Counted from the stretch's first letter, positions 1 to 9,260 are shown. The stretch: DNA of 64,000 nt from Rhizobium leguminosarum bv. trifolii WSM2297 (GCF_000271845.1 NZ_JH719395.1:1936129-2000128), one strand, 5' to 3'. Notes: a model not told the origin generated them from the letters alone. A program made the numbers and translations.

Positions 1-4
1 GCTT

Positions 5-790
5 TTGTTTTGCGTTTTGCCCCTGGCCATCATGCTGGCCGGCTGCACCTCCTCCGGTTATGACTATCTCGAAACGGCATCGATCAAGCCGAAGACGCGC
101 TTCAAGGACACCGATCCTCAGGATTTCGGCCCAAAGCATCCGCAGCAGAACCAGATCCATGGCATCGATATCTCCAAATGGCAGGGCGATATCGATTGGA
201 ACACGGTCAAGAATTCCGGTGTCGCCTTCGCCTTCATCAAGGCGACCGAAGGCAAGGACAGGGTCGATCCGCGCTTCGACGAATACTGGCGCGAGGCCCG
301 CTCCGCCGGCATCCCGCATGCCCCCTATCATTTTTATTATTTCTGCTCCTCGGCCGATCAGCAGGCGGACTGGTTCATCCGCAACGTGCCGAAGGAGGCC
401 ATGCGCCTGCCGCCGGTGCTCGACGTCGAATGGAACGCCGAATCGAAGACCTGCCGCTATCGTCCCGATCCGCAAACGGTACGTGCCGAAATGCAGCGTT
501 TCATGGACCGGCTGGAGGCCTATTACGGCAAGCGCCCGATCATCTACACCTCGGTCGATTTCCACCGCGACAATCTCGCCGGCTACTTCCAGGATTATCA
601 TTTCTGGGTCCGTTCGACGGCAAAACACCCCGATGTGACCTATACCGACCGCCGCTGGGCCTTCTGGCAATATACCTCGACCGGCGTCATTCCCGGTATC
701 AGCGGTCCCACGGATATCAATGTCTTTGCCGGCAGTGCAAAGAACTGGAACAATTGGGTTGCCGCCGTTTCCAAGGATAGAAATTCTTAG
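5..790 (+). CDS. GH25 family lysozyme-like lipoprotein (5' end cut by the window)
   Basis: Probable N-acetylmuramidase of glycoside hydrolase family 25, cleaving the peptidoglycan glycan strand. The visible reading frame opens with a TTG and a hydrophobic stretch ending in LAGC, a lipobox, so the protein is probably an exported lipoprotein. The GH25 signatures are HGIDISKWQG near residue 52 (first acidic residue) and PPVLDVEW near residue 137 (the DxE catalytic pair); WAFWQYTSTG near the C terminus is also typical. The domain looks complete at 261 residues. The true start may lie just upstream of the window. It is followed at 872 by a lytic transglycosylase, so two wall hydrolases sit in tandem. 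Family is confident, substrate is inferred. Confidence 0.85.
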   Translation: MFCVLPLAIMLAGCTSSGYDYLETASIKPKTRFKDTDPQDFGPKHPQQNQIHGIDISKWQGDIDWNTVKNSGVAFAFIKATEGKDRVDPRFDEYWREARSAGIPHAPYHFYYFCSSADQQADWFIRNVPKEAMRLPPVLDVEWNAESKTCRYRPDPQTVRAEMQRFMDRLEAYYGKRPIIYTSVDFHRDNLAGYFQDYHFWVRSTAKHPDVTYTDRRWAFWQYTSTGVIPGISGPTDINVFAGSAKNWNNWVAAVSKDRNS

Positions 791-871
791 TAACGTCTTC
801 CAATGTTTCTTGCTTCCGTCACATTCCTCTGTGAAAGCGACGGCAATCTGTTTGATATAAGGACCGCATCC

Positions 872-2089
872 ATGCACCGCTCGCTCGCAAGCCGCTCTGC
901 ACTCGCCCTTCTGTTTGCCCTCGCCTTGGCCGGCGGCGCGGCCGCCCAGCAGGCGCCGGACGCAGCCCCGGCCGCACCCTGCGGCGGCGATCTGTCCGCC
1001 TTCCTTGACGGCGTCAAGAAGGATGCGGTTGCCGCCGGAGCAAGTGCCGCAGCCGCCGACGCGGCCCTTGCCGGCGCCGAGATCGACCCCAAGGTTCTCA
1101 GCCGGGATCGGGCCCAGGGCGTCTTCAAACAGACCTTCCTCGAATTCTCCCAGCGCACCGTCAGCCAGGCCCGCCTCGACATCGGCCGCCAGAAGATGAA
1201 GCAATATGCCGACGTCTTTGCCCGCGCCGAGCAGGAATTCGGCATTCCCCCAGGCGTCATCACCGCCTTCTGGGCGATGGAAACCGATTTCGGCGCCGTC
1301 CAGGGCGATTTCAACACCCGCAGTGCGCTGGTGACGCTGTCGCATGACTGCCGCCGCCCGGAGCTCTTCCGCCCGCAGTTGATCGCCCTCATCGAGATGG
1401 TCCAGCACGGCGATCTCGACCCCGCCACCAATACCGGCGCCTGGGCCGGCGAGATCGGCCAGGTGCAGATGTTGCCGCGCGACATCATCGCCTATGGCAT
1501 GGACGGCGACGGCGACGGTCACGTCCGCCTGAAGCAGAGTGGCCCGGACGCCATCCTGACAGCGGCGAAGTTCATCCAGCACCTCGGCTTCGAGCGCGGC
1601 CAGCCCTGGCTGCAGGAAGTGACCCTGCCGGATAACCTGCCCTGGGAGAAATCCGGCCTCGGCGGCACGATGAAGGCAGGTGAATGGTTCGCGCTCGGCG
1701 TCAAGCCGCGTGACGGCAATACCGCCTTCGGCAATTTGGAAGGCGACCTGGTGCTGCCGCAGGGCCGCATGGGACCGGCCTTCATCGCCTACCCGAATTT
1801 CAAGATCTATCTCGAATGGAACAAGTCGTTCATCTACACGACCTCGGCCGCTTATTTCGGGACCCGGCTTTCCGGTGCCCCGACCTATCTCAAGGGCGTG
1901 CCGGAACAGGGGCTCGCCAACGACCAGATGAAGACGCTGCAGACCAAGCTGCAATCGCTCGGCCATGATGTCGGCGAGATCGACGGCATCCTCGGGTCCG
2001 GCACGCGCGTCGCGATCCAGAAGGAACAGCAGCGTCTCGGCATTCCGGCAGACGGCTGGGCAACGCCTGCCCTGCTCAACGCCCTCTGA
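872..2089 (+). CDS. Lytic murein transglycosylase, MltB/SLT_2 type with C-terminal peptidoglycan-binding domain
   Basis: Cleaves peptidoglycan between MurNAc and GlcNAc, forming 1,6-anhydro ends in the periplasm. The 405-residue protein has a signal peptide (alanine/leucine-rich, ending GGAAAQQ), an SLT_2 lytic domain with the catalytic glutamate in FWAMETDFG near residue 136 and the GEIGQVQMLP motif near 195, and a C-terminal PG_binding_1 repeat starting near LQTKLQSLGHDVGEIDG. An upstream in-frame ATG at 803 exists, but the ATG at 872 begins directly with the signal peptide and is preferred. Unlike classical E. coli MltB no lipobox is visible, so it is probably soluble. Downstream is an unrelated transporter. 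Confidence 0.9.
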   Translation: MHRSLASRSALALLFALALAGGAAAQQAPDAAPAAPCGGDLSAFLDGVKKDAVAAGASAAAADAALAGAEIDPKVLSRDRAQGVFKQTFLEFSQRTVSQARLDIGRQKMKQYADVFARAEQEFGIPPGVITAFWAMETDFGAVQGDFNTRSALVTLSHDCRRPELFRPQLIALIEMVQHGDLDPATNTGAWAGEIGQVQMLPRDIIAYGMDGDGDGHVRLKQSGPDAILTAAKFIQHLGFERGQPWLQEVTLPDNLPWEKSGLGGTMKAGEWFALGVKPRDGNTAFGNLEGDLVLPQGRMGPAFIAYPNFKIYLEWNKSFIYTTSAAYFGTRLSGAPTYLKGVPEQGLANDQMKTLQTKLQSLGHDVGEIDGILGSGTRVAIQKEQQRLGIPADGWATPALLNAL

Positions 2090-2235
2090 TCCCGCGGACA
2101 CCGCACCGCTGCCCGCTTCGCAAGAAACGGGTGGCGCTGACGGCCGCCTGCCCTCAACATAGGGGTGAAGAATCGCGGCCCATTATTATCGACGGACGAT
2201 AGGGCGGCGAAGCGGCTTCGCGTGGAGGAACCGGC

Positions 2236-3141
2236 ATGGACAGCAGGATGAATGCCTGGACCTGGAGCCTGCTGGTCCTGCTCGGCCTGATCTGGGGCGG
2301 CTCCTTCTTCTTTGCCCGCATCGCCGTCCAGCATGTGCCGCCGCTAACGCTCGTCTTCCTCAGGCTGCTGCTCGCGGCCGTGGCGCTGCATCTCTATATC
2401 GCCGGCCGTTTCGACTTTTATTCGATCCTCAAGGCCCGCTGGCGCGAGTTCCTGCTCCTCGGCCTCATCAACAATGCCCTGCCGCATGCGCTGATCTTCT
2501 TCGGCCAGACCCGCATCGGCGCTGGCCTCGCCGCGATCCTGAACGCGACGACGCCGATCTGGACCGTGCTCATCGCCAATTATTTGACCTCCGATGAGAA
2601 GCTGTCATCGGCAAAGATCGCCGGCTGCCTCGTCGGCCTGGCCGGAACGATCATGCTGATCGGCCCCGGCATCTCGTCCGGCGGCGAGGCGCCGCTCTGG
2701 GCGCTGCTTCTGCCGGTGCTTGCCGCCATCTCTTATGGTTTCGCCGCCACTTACGGCAAACGTTTCAAGAATGTTCCCGCCCCGGTCACCGCCGCCGGCC
2801 AGCTGACCGCCTCCTCGCTGATCACCTTGCCGCTATCGCTGGTGGCCGATCGCCCCTGGACGCTCCCCTTGCCGGGAGTCGGTATCCTCCTCGCCATCCT
2901 GGCGCTGGCGCTGGTATCGACCGCCTTCGCCTACATTCTCTATTTCCGGATCATGGCGGCCGCCGGCGCCACCAACGCCTCGCTGGTCACCCTGCTGGTG
3001 CCGCCGAGCGCCATCCTTCTCGGCGTGCTGTTCCTCGGCGAGGGGTTCACGCTCGGCGAATTCGCCGGCATGGCGCTGATCGGTTTCGGCCTCGTCATTC
3101 TGGACGGCCGCGCCTATCACCTATTGACCCGCACCGCTTGA
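2236..3141 (+). CDS. EamA/DMT-family transporter
   Basis: Ten-helix inner membrane permease of the drug/metabolite transporter superfamily. The 301-residue protein is almost wholly hydrophobic and shows the two-fold EamA repeat, with GLIWGGSFFFARIAV opening the first half and FLGEGFTLGEFAGMALIGFGLVILD closing the second. The start is ATG at 2236 with GGAGGAACCGGC just upstream as ribosome binding site. Substrate cannot be read from sequence; family members export amino acids or metabolites. It stands alone as a transcription unit with a 146-bp upstream gap. Confidence 0.88.
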   Translation: MDSRMNAWTWSLLVLLGLIWGGSFFFARIAVQHVPPLTLVFLRLLLAAVALHLYIAGRFDFYSILKARWREFLLLGLINNALPHALIFFGQTRIGAGLAAILNATTPIWTVLIANYLTSDEKLSSAKIAGCLVGLAGTIMLIGPGISSGGEAPLWALLLPVLAAISYGFAATYGKRFKNVPAPVTAAGQLTASSLITLPLSLVADRPWTLPLPGVGILLAILALALVSTAFAYILYFRIMAAAGATNASLVTLLVPPSAILLGVLFLGEGFTLGEFAGMALIGFGLVILDGRAYHLLTRTA

Positions 3142-3405
3142 AGGCCGGTTGCGGATTCCCTATAATTTCAACCGGTTGCGGGCTCGCCATGTTTCAGGCG
3201 CATAGGTAAATACGCAGTCGCCGGATTTAACGGCATGTTAAAATCTGTGAACAAAAATTTATTGAAAATTACCGTTTTATTTCAACTTCTTGCAGAAGCA
3301 CTGCTCGACTTGTCCACCGCAGCCTTCTGCAGCGCAGCATAGAATTTGCTTCCCAACCGACATATTTCAGACATATTATTGTCCGGTTAACGCGAGGAGA
3401 CAGAC

Positions 3406-3483
3406 ATGGGACTCACGCAATCCTTGAATGTTCTGTTGGTCAGTGCAGCGTTTGCTTTCGTCTTGTCCATGCTCTTCATCTAA
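3406..3483 (+). CDS. Putative 25-residue single-pass membrane microprotein
   Basis: A short frame, ATG at 3406 to TAA at 3481-3483, below usual ORF cutoffs. It has a well placed ribosome binding site (GCGAGGAGACAGAC before the ATG). The product starts MGLTQSLNVLLVSAAFAF and is hydrophobic from residue 8 to the end (FVLSMLFI), i.e. one transmembrane helix. It sits in an otherwise gene-free gap with an AT-rich promoter-like stretch upstream (about 3220-3390) and a strong hairpin terminator 60 bp downstream. Function is unknown; the start signals, length of the helix and terminator argue for a real gene, but conservation was not tested. Confidence 0.6.
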   Translation: MGLTQSLNVLLVSAAFAFVLSMLFI

Positions 3484-3545
3484 GCCGGCGACACGAAGGC
3501 GTAATGACTGGTAGTACCTGAACTCCCCTGATCAATCCGCCAATG

Positions 3546-3578
3546 AAAAAGCGCATGTCCCGCCCGACATGCGCTTTT
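3546..3578. terminator. Bidirectional Rho-independent terminator
   Basis: Arms AAAAAGCGCATGTC (3546-3559) and GACATGCGCTTTT (3566-3578) pair around a CCGCCC loop. A-run on the left and T-run on the right allow termination from both strands: the small membrane ORF at 3406 on plus and metF on minus, which converge here. Confidence 0.85.
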
Positions 3579-3597
3579 CACTTTTTGAACTGGAAGA

Positions 3598-4500
3598 TCA
3601 GGCGGCCGCGCCTGCACTTTTTGCCGCCCGCCGCGAGAGGCCGAGATTGTCGAGCACGGCGGAAACCAGCGGCGAACGGTTCATTGTATAGAGATGGAAC
3701 TCATCAAGGCCGCGCCGGACGAGATCCTCGATCTGCTCGGCGGCGACATCGGCCGCAATCTTCGCCCGTTCTTCGGGCCTGTCGTCGAAGCCGGCGAAGC
3801 GCTCGTCGAGGAAGGCCGGGATGACGGTGCCGCAGGCGCCTGCGAAACGCTTCAGCTGCGTCAGGTTCTGGATCGGCATGATGCCGGGCACGATCGGGAT
3901 CGAGATGCCGGCGGCGCGCACCTTCTCCAGGTAGCGCTCGAAATTGTCGTTATCGAAGAAGAACTGCGTTAGCGCCCGGTCGGCGCCGTTGTCGGCCTTG
4001 CGCTTAAGCATGTCGATATCGGCAGCCGTATCGCGGCTTTCCGGGTGTTTTTCCGGATAGGCCGAGACCGAAATCTCGAAATCGCCGACCGCCTTGAGGC
4101 CGGCCACCAACTCCGCCGCATTGGCGTAGCCGCCGGGATGCGGCTGGTAGGGTGCGCCTGCGCCGCCGGGCGCATCGCCGCGCAGCGCCACGAAATGCGT
4201 CACGCCGACCTTGCGGAAGGTCTCGATCATCTGATGCGTCTCTTCCTTCGTCGCGCCGACGCAGGTCAGGTGCGAGGCGGTGGCAAGCGGCGTCTGCGAC
4301 AGGAACCGTGTGACGGCAGTCAGCGTCGGCGCCTTGGTGGTGCCGCCGGCGCCATAGGTCACCGAGACGAAATCCGGATCCCAGTCCTGCAGCTCGCTGA
4401 CCGTCTGCCAGAGCTGGCCCTCCATCTCTTCCGATTTCGGCGGAAAGAATTCGAAGGAAATCCCAATGTTGCGGCCGCGTGCTTCGTTATTCAAAGCCAT
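3598..4500 (-). CDS. metF: 5,10-methylenetetrahydrofolate reductase
   Basis: Reduces 5,10-methylene-THF to 5-methyl-THF, the methyl donor for methionine synthase (metH at 39302-43078 on the same strand). The 300-residue protein matches the short bacterial MetF length and has SFEFFPPKSEEM near residue 15 (the EFFPPK signature with catalytic Glu17), VTYGAGGTT near 47 and LTQFFFDND near 187. ATG at 4500 is preferred over an upstream in-frame codon because GGGAGAGTATGAC precedes it. It starts one base after the stop region of the ArsR/methyltransferase regulator gene, so the two form one operon, presumably driven from the palindromic site at 5546. Confidence 0.95.
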   Translation of the reverse strand: MALNNEARGRNIGISFEFFPPKSEEMEGQLWQTVSELQDWDPDFVSVTYGAGGTTKAPTLTAVTRFLSQTPLATASHLTCVGATKEETHQMIETFRKVGVTHFVALRGDAPGGAGAPYQPHPGGYANAAELVAGLKAVGDFEISVSAYPEKHPESRDTAADIDMLKRKADNGADRALTQFFFDNDNFERYLEKVRAAGISIPIVPGIMPIQNLTQLKRFAGACGTVIPAFLDERFAGFDDRPEERAKIAADVAAEQIEDLVRRGLDEFHLYTMNRSPLVSAVLDNLGLSRRAAKSAGAAA

Positions 4501-4501
4501 G

Positions 4502-5527
4502 TCATACTCTCCCGGCAAATGTAGGTTCGGCGCCTTCGCTTGTCTGCGAAGCCATGAGGCGCCTCGGATCGCGCGCGAGCCAGACGGTGACCGTCAACCC
4601 CTGCCCGCTTTGCTGACCCGGATGAAGATCGACGACCTGCTCGACGTCGAGCCCGGCCCTGTGCAGCCAGTCGGATATCGCCTGGTGCGAAAAACCGAGA
4701 CGGACATGCGCATGCTCGTCGCGGAGGTATTCGAGCGTGTGCGGCGCAAGGTCGATGACCACGAGCCTGCCGCCCGGCCGCAGCATGCGTGCCGCTTCGG
4801 CGATCGCAATCTCCGGCTGGTCGAAGAAATGCAGCACCTGATGGATCGTCACCAGGTCGAAATCCTGGCCCTCGAACGGCAGGTTGAGGATATCGGCGTG
4901 GCGCACGGTGGCCTTGGTGATGCGGGACTTGTCGAGATTGGCGCGCGCCACGCTCAGCATGTCGCGGCTGGCATCGACGCCGATCGCCCGGCGGTAAAGT
5001 CCGGACAGCAGCTCGAGGATGCGGCCGGTGCCGGTGCCGAGATCGAGCAGCGAATCGATCGGCTGGTTGCCGAGCAGCCGGATGACGGCGGCGTCGACCT
5101 CCTCATCGGCGGCATGCAAGCGGCGAAGCTCGTCCCACTCCGCCGCGTTGCGGCTGAAATAGGCCTGCGCCCGCTCGGCGCGCTGGCGCTTGACCTGCGA
5201 CAGCCTTTCGCCGTCGCGAAGCACGGTCGGATCGTTTTCAGAGACATGCTTCAGCAATGCCCGCACCAGCATGGCCGCCTTGCCGTCCTGCTTGAGCCGG
5301 AAATAGGCCCAGGCGCCTTCCTGGTAGCGTTCGATCAGTTCGGCCTCGCCGAGCAGCTTCAGATGGCGGGAGATGCGCGGCTGGGATTGGCCGAGAATTT
5401 CGGTAAGATCGGTCACCGTCAGGTCGCCGCCGTCAAGAAGCGCCAGAAGACGCAGGCGCGTGGGCTCGCCGGCCGCCTTCATGACGTCCACCAGCGCATC
5501 CAGTCCAAGCTTCAACGGTTCGCTCAT
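4502..5527 (-). CDS. ArsR-family regulator fused to SAM-dependent methyltransferase domain (SahR-like methionine regulator)
   Basis: Two-domain protein of 341 residues. Residues 1-90 are an ArsR winged helix (MKAAGEPTRLRLLALL, then LGQSQPRISRHLKLL as recognition region). Residues about 130-320 are a class I methyltransferase fold with LDLGTGTGRILELL as SAM-binding glycine motif near 163. Proteins of this architecture include SahR, an S-adenosylhomocysteine-responsive regulator of methionine-cycle genes; identity here is inferred from architecture plus adjacency to metF. ATG at 5527 is chosen over TTG at 5542 because the latter overlaps the likely operator area. A perfect 16-bp palindrome lies 19 bp upstream of the ATG, suggesting autoregulation. 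Confidence 0.85.
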   Translation of the reverse strand: MSEPLKLGLDALVDVMKAAGEPTRLRLLALLDGGDLTVTDLTEILGQSQPRISRHLKLLGEAELIERYQEGAWAYFRLKQDGKAAMLVRALLKHVSENDPTVLRDGERLSQVKRQRAERAQAYFSRNAAEWDELRRLHAADEEVDAAVIRLLGNQPIDSLLDLGTGTGRILELLSGLYRRAIGVDASRDMLSVARANLDKSRITKATVRHADILNLPFEGQDFDLVTIHQVLHFFDQPEIAIAEAARMLRPGGRLVVIDLAPHTLEYLRDEHAHVRLGFSHQAISDWLHRAGLDVEQVVDLHPGQQSGQGLTVTVWLARDPRRLMASQTSEGAEPTFAGRV

Positions 5528-5545
5528 CTTCGATCCAATCAAGAT

Positions 5546-5561
5546 ATAAAGATATCTTTAT
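5546..5561. promoter_or_regulatory. 16-bp palindromic operator, candidate SahR-like site upstream of the regulator-metF operon
   Basis: ATAAAGATATCTTTAT is a perfect palindrome located just upstream of the ArsR/methyltransferase gene. The same 16 bases occur upstream of metH at 43121-43136. AT-rich perfect palindromes of this sort are typical ArsR-family operators. Confidence 0.8.
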
Positions 5562-5637
5562 GTGATTTGAACGATGGTGACAAGCGGCAATTCGCACTCC
5601 AGCGAAATTGCCTGCTCAAATTGCGACAGCGCTGACG

Positions 5638-5664
5638 TAAAAAAGCCCCGGCCGAACCGGGGCT
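5638..5664 (-). terminator. Rho-independent terminator of ettA
   Basis: On the minus strand AGCCCCGG, loop TTCGG, CCGGGGCT is followed by a T-run (the A-run at 5639-5644 on plus). It lies about 20 bp beyond the ettA stop codon. Confidence 0.88.
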
Positions 5665-5684
5665 AGACTGCAAAAAGGCTGTGA

Positions 5685-7334
5685 TCAGCGCGTCAGGCGC
5701 TTATGGGCCTGGCTGCCCGGGTTGAGGGCATCTGGGCCAAGACGGCGAACCTTGTCCTGCTCATAATCCTCGAAGTTGCCTTCGAACCATTCGACATGGC
5801 CTTCGCCCTCGAAAGCCAGGATGTGCGTCGCCAGGCGGTCGAGGAACATGCGATCGTGGCTGATGATGATCGCGCATCCGGCAAACGCCTCAAGCGCGCT
5901 TTCCAGCGCACCCAGGGTTTCCGTATCGAGGTCGTTGGTCGGTTCGTCGAGCAGCAGCACGTTGCCGCCGGCCTTCAGCATCTTGGCAAGGTGAACGCGG
6001 TTGCGCTGACCGCCCGAGAGGTTGCCGACCTTCTGCTGCTGATCGCCGCCCTTGAAGTTGAAGGCGCCGCAATAGGCTCTGGAGTTCATATCGAACTTGC
6101 CGAGCTTGATGATTTCGGCGCCCCCCGAGATTTCCTCCCAGACGGTCTTGCTGCCGTCAAGTGCATCGCGGCTCTGGTCGACATAACCTAGATGGACCGT
6201 CTCACCGATGCGCACTGATCCCGCGTCCGGCTTTTCCTGGCCGGTGATCATCCGGAACAGCGTCGTCTTGCCGGCGCCGTTCGGGCCGATGATGCCGACG
6301 ATGCCGCCGGGCGGCAGCTTGATCGACAGGTCGTTGATCAGCGTGCGGCCCTCAAACCCCTTGGTGATGCCTTCCATCTCGATGACCACCTGGCCGAGGC
6401 GCTCGCTGACCGGGATGATGATCTGCGCGTCGCCGGGACGCTGCTTTTCGGCGGCTTCCACCAGTTGCTCATAGGACTTGATACGCGCCTTGGACTTTGC
6501 CTGACGGGCCTTCGGACTGGAGGCGATCCATTCCTGTTCGCGGCTGATCGCCTTCTGGCGACCTGCCTCTTCCCGGTTTTCCTGCTGCATGCGCTTGGCC
6601 TTGGCAAGCAGGTAAGCCGAGTAGTTGCCTTCGTAGGGAATGCCGCGGCCGCGGTCGAGTTCGAGGATCCAGCCGGTGACGTTGTCCAGGAAGTAACGAT
6701 CGTGGGTGATCATCATCACTGCGCCCGGATAGTCGCGCAGATGCTTTTCGAGCCAGGCAATCGTCTCGGCGTCCAGGTGGTTGGTCGGTTCGTCGAGCAG
6801 CAGCAGGTCCGGCTGCGAAAGCAGCAGGCGGCAGAGCGCGATCCGGCGGCGCTCACCACCGGACAGGCTGGTGACATCGGCGTCGCGCGGCGGGCAGCGC
6901 AAAGCTTCCATCGCCATCTCGACCTGGCTTTCCAGATCCCAGAGGTTCTGGCTGTCGATGATGTCCTGAAGCTTGGCTCCCTCTTCCGCCGTCTCGTCGG
7001 AATAGTTCATCATCAGTTCATTGTAGCGCTCGAGCACGGCCGTCTTCGAGGCAACGCCTTCCATGACGTTTTCGAACACCGTCTTGTTGGGATCGATATG
7101 CGGTTCCTGCTCGAGGTAGCCGACCGTGGCACCCTCGGCGAGCCAGGCTTCGCCGGTATATTCCTTGTCCTGGCCGGCGATGATGCGCAGCACAGTGGAT
7201 TTACCGGCGCCGTTTGGCCCGAGAATACCGATCTTGGCATCCGGGTAGAAGGAAAGGTGGATGTTCTCCAGGATCTTCTTGTTGCCATAGGCCTTGTTGA
7301 GGCCGGACATATGATAGATGAACTGACGTGCCAT
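5685..7334 (-). CDS. ettA: Energy-dependent translational throttle protein EttA (ABC-F ATPase)
   Basis: Soluble ABC-F protein that binds the ribosomal E site and gates translation elongation according to ATP/ADP state. The 549-residue length matches EttA (E. coli 555). Two ABC cassettes are visible: GPNGAGKST near residue 39, LSGGERRR near 160 and LLLDEPTNHLD near 180; then GPNGAGKTT near 350, LSGGQRNR near 440 and LLLDEPTNDLD near 465. Between them lies the linker characteristic of ABC-F with basic KARQAKSKARIKSYEQL. No membrane segments. Starts at ATG 7334; monocistronic with its own terminator. Confidence 0.95.
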   Translation of the reverse strand: MARQFIYHMSGLNKAYGNKKILENIHLSFYPDAKIGILGPNGAGKSTVLRIIAGQDKEYTGEAWLAEGATVGYLEQEPHIDPNKTVFENVMEGVASKTAVLERYNELMMNYSDETAEEGAKLQDIIDSQNLWDLESQVEMAMEALRCPPRDADVTSLSGGERRRIALCRLLLSQPDLLLLDEPTNHLDAETIAWLEKHLRDYPGAVMMITHDRYFLDNVTGWILELDRGRGIPYEGNYSAYLLAKAKRMQQENREEAGRQKAISREQEWIASSPKARQAKSKARIKSYEQLVEAAEKQRPGDAQIIIPVSERLGQVVIEMEGITKGFEGRTLINDLSIKLPPGGIVGIIGPNGAGKTTLFRMITGQEKPDAGSVRIGETVHLGYVDQSRDALDGSKTVWEEISGGAEIIKLGKFDMNSRAYCGAFNFKGGDQQQKVGNLSGGQRNRVHLAKMLKAGGNVLLLDEPTNDLDTETLGALESALEAFAGCAIIISHDRMFLDRLATHILAFEGEGHVEWFEGNFEDYEQDKVRRLGPDALNPGSQAHKRLTR

Positions 7335-7432
7335 GCTGCGCTGCTCCGGGCGGGAAACTTCGATTGTGCCGCTATGTAGGCGAAACAGCGCCTTCGAGCA
7401 ACGCCGAAACCCGGTTTACGCAGGATTTCCGG

Positions 7433-8173
7433 TCAGAAGCCCGCAGCGTCGACGACGCCCTCGTCGCAGCCGAACGTCGTTTTTCCCGCGCCCTGGATCA
7501 GATCGGCAAGGCCGGCGCTCTTCGCCGACGCCGCCCCGGCAGCCTCCGAAAGCCCGATCGTCAGCCCGCTGACCATTTTGACATTGCCGGCCCGCCGGCA
7601 GCTCATCTTGACGCGGTCGCCGGCACCCGGCCCGAAGCTTTTGTCGAAGGCCGCCTTGATCGCCTCGGCCTTGACAGGCTTGCCGATATTGGCGGCAAAG
7701 AGATCGCGCACGGCCGAGGTGTTGAGCGCGCCCAGAAGATGCACGCCGACGCCGAAATAATCTTCGGCACTCATTTTCGTGCAGGTGCCGTGCTTTGTCC
7801 ATTCATGCCGTTCCAGGCCGGATTGCGTGCCGGGCATCGCCTTTGCCAGCGCCGCCTGCGTTTCGGCCGACAGCGTCACCTCCGGCAATGTGTTCCACTT
7901 GCCGTCCTTGTCGGCGGCCTTCTGCTCGGTGCTGACGCCGCAATAATCCTGTCGCATCGGCCACAACCCGTGCAGCGAAAAATTCGTCGCATCGGGACGC
8001 TCGCCGGTCTGGCTGGCGCATTCGGCCTTCTTCTGGTTGGTCTGACAAAAGGCCGGCTGCCAGCTCGCCGCCAGAATAAAGCGGGTCGTCCCGCCGCCCT
8101 CCTGCGCGAAAGCGGCGCCGGCAAGAACCATCGATACGGCGAACGTCAAGGTACGCAACTGCATGCTGCTCAT
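7433..8173 (-). CDS. Ribonuclease T2 family protein, periplasmic
   Basis: Endoribonuclease of the T2/RNase I family, non-specific cleavage to 2',3'-cyclic phosphates. The 246-residue protein has a signal peptide ending VLAGAAFAQ and both catalytic motifs: FSLHGLWP (CAS I) and LERHEWTKHGTC (CAS II), each with its histidine and the glutamate/lysine. Paired cysteines fit an exported fold. Start at ATG 8173 is preferred since GGGGG lies eight bases upstream; ATG 8164 and TTG 8194 are alternatives. Divergent from the hydrolase at 8331. Confidence 0.92.
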   Translation of the reverse strand: MSSMQLRTLTFAVSMVLAGAAFAQEGGGTTRFILAASWQPAFCQTNQKKAECASQTGERPDATNFSLHGLWPMRQDYCGVSTEQKAADKDGKWNTLPEVTLSAETQAALAKAMPGTQSGLERHEWTKHGTCTKMSAEDYFGVGVHLLGALNTSAVRDLFAANIGKPVKAEAIKAAFDKSFGPGAGDRVKMSCRRAGNVKMVSGLTIGLSEAAGAASAKSAGLADLIQGAGKTTFGCDEGVVDAAGF

Positions 8174-8330
8174 TTCAACCCCCAAAAAGAACAATACAGG
8201 AACAAATAAGCACGAAGATTAAAAGCCCGCAACCATGAATCGTAGCGTTGCCGCATTTTGTTATCGGATAAGCCCGGAACCGCTGTTGCTTTTGGGCGCT
8301 GATCTGGTCTGTTGCGTCAGGGAGGATGCC

Positions 8331-9260
8331 ATGTTTTCTGAAACGCAAAGGCTCGCCGTGCCAGGGGCATCGCTCGCCTATCACCATGCAGAGGCCGCCG
8401 CCCCGGCACGCGGCATCCTGTTGATATCGCACGGTCTCGCCGAACATTCGAAACGCTATCGCGTCTTTGCCGAGGCAATGGCGGCGCGCGGTTATCATGT
8501 CTATGCCCATGACCACCGAGGCCATGGCGAGACGACGGCGCCTGACGCGCCGATCGGCCGTTTCGCCCGGCAAGGCGGCGTCGACCGGGTGATCGGCGAC
8601 GTCCTTGCCATGCGCGCCCACGCGGCCATGCTCCATCCCGGTCTGCCGGTCATCCTCTTCGGCCATTCGATGGGCGGCCTGATCGCCCTCAATGCAGCCG
8701 TCACGGCGCCGGCCGATTTCGACGTCGTCGCCGTCTGGAATTCGAATTTCGCCGTCGGCCCTGCCGGCCGTGCCGCCCAGGCAATCCTGCTGGCCGAACG
8801 CATGCTGAAGGGCTCCGACGTGCCGAGCGGCCTCCTGCCGAAGCTCACCTTCGGCGCCTGGGGAAAATCGATCCCGGGCCGCCGCACCGAGTTCGACTGG
8901 CTGTCGCGCCTTCCCGGTGAAGTCGACAAATATGTCGCCGATCCGCTCTGCGGCTTCGATGCTTCGGTCTCGCTCTGGCTCGATCTCTTCGAACTGACGT
9001 TTCGCGCGCCGCAGAAGTCTCATCTCGACCGGTTGCCGCGCGATATGCCGATCCATCTGGTCGGCGGCGGAGAAGACCCGGCGACCGAGCGTGGAAAAGC
9101 CATCATCTGGCTGTCAAACCATTTGAAGGCGCGGGGCTTCTCTCGTATCAGCACTCAGATATATCAGGACATGCGGCACGAAACGCTGAACGAGATCGGT
9201 GCGGACGCGGCGATCGCAGCCTTCGCCGCCTGGTGCGACGAGGCCGTCGCAAAATCCTGA
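8331..9260 (+). CDS. Alpha/beta hydrolase, monoacylglycerol lipase / lysophospholipase-like (Hydrolase_4)
   Basis: Serine hydrolase of 309 residues, likely acting on lysophospholipids or monoglycerides. Features: SHGLAEHSKRY near residue 33 (oxyanion region typical of monoglyceride lipases), DHRGHGET near 62, nucleophile elbow GHSMGG with Ser near 113, and a late histidine in MRHETLNE. The ATG at 8331 follows GGAGGATGCC and is far better than the upstream ATG at 8235. No signal peptide, so cytoplasmic. It is followed by an EamA transporter 18 bp downstream, probably co-transcribed. Confidence 0.88.
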   Translation: MFSETQRLAVPGASLAYHHAEAAAPARGILLISHGLAEHSKRYRVFAEAMAARGYHVYAHDHRGHGETTAPDAPIGRFARQGGVDRVIGDVLAMRAHAAMLHPGLPVILFGHSMGGLIALNAAVTAPADFDVVAVWNSNFAVGPAGRAAQAILLAERMLKGSDVPSGLLPKLTFGAWGKSIPGRRTEFDWLSRLPGEVDKYVADPLCGFDASVSLWLDLFELTFRAPQKSHLDRLPRDMPIHLVGGGEDPATERGKAIIWLSNHLKARGFSRISTQIYQDMRHETLNEIGADAAIAAFAAWCDEAVAKS

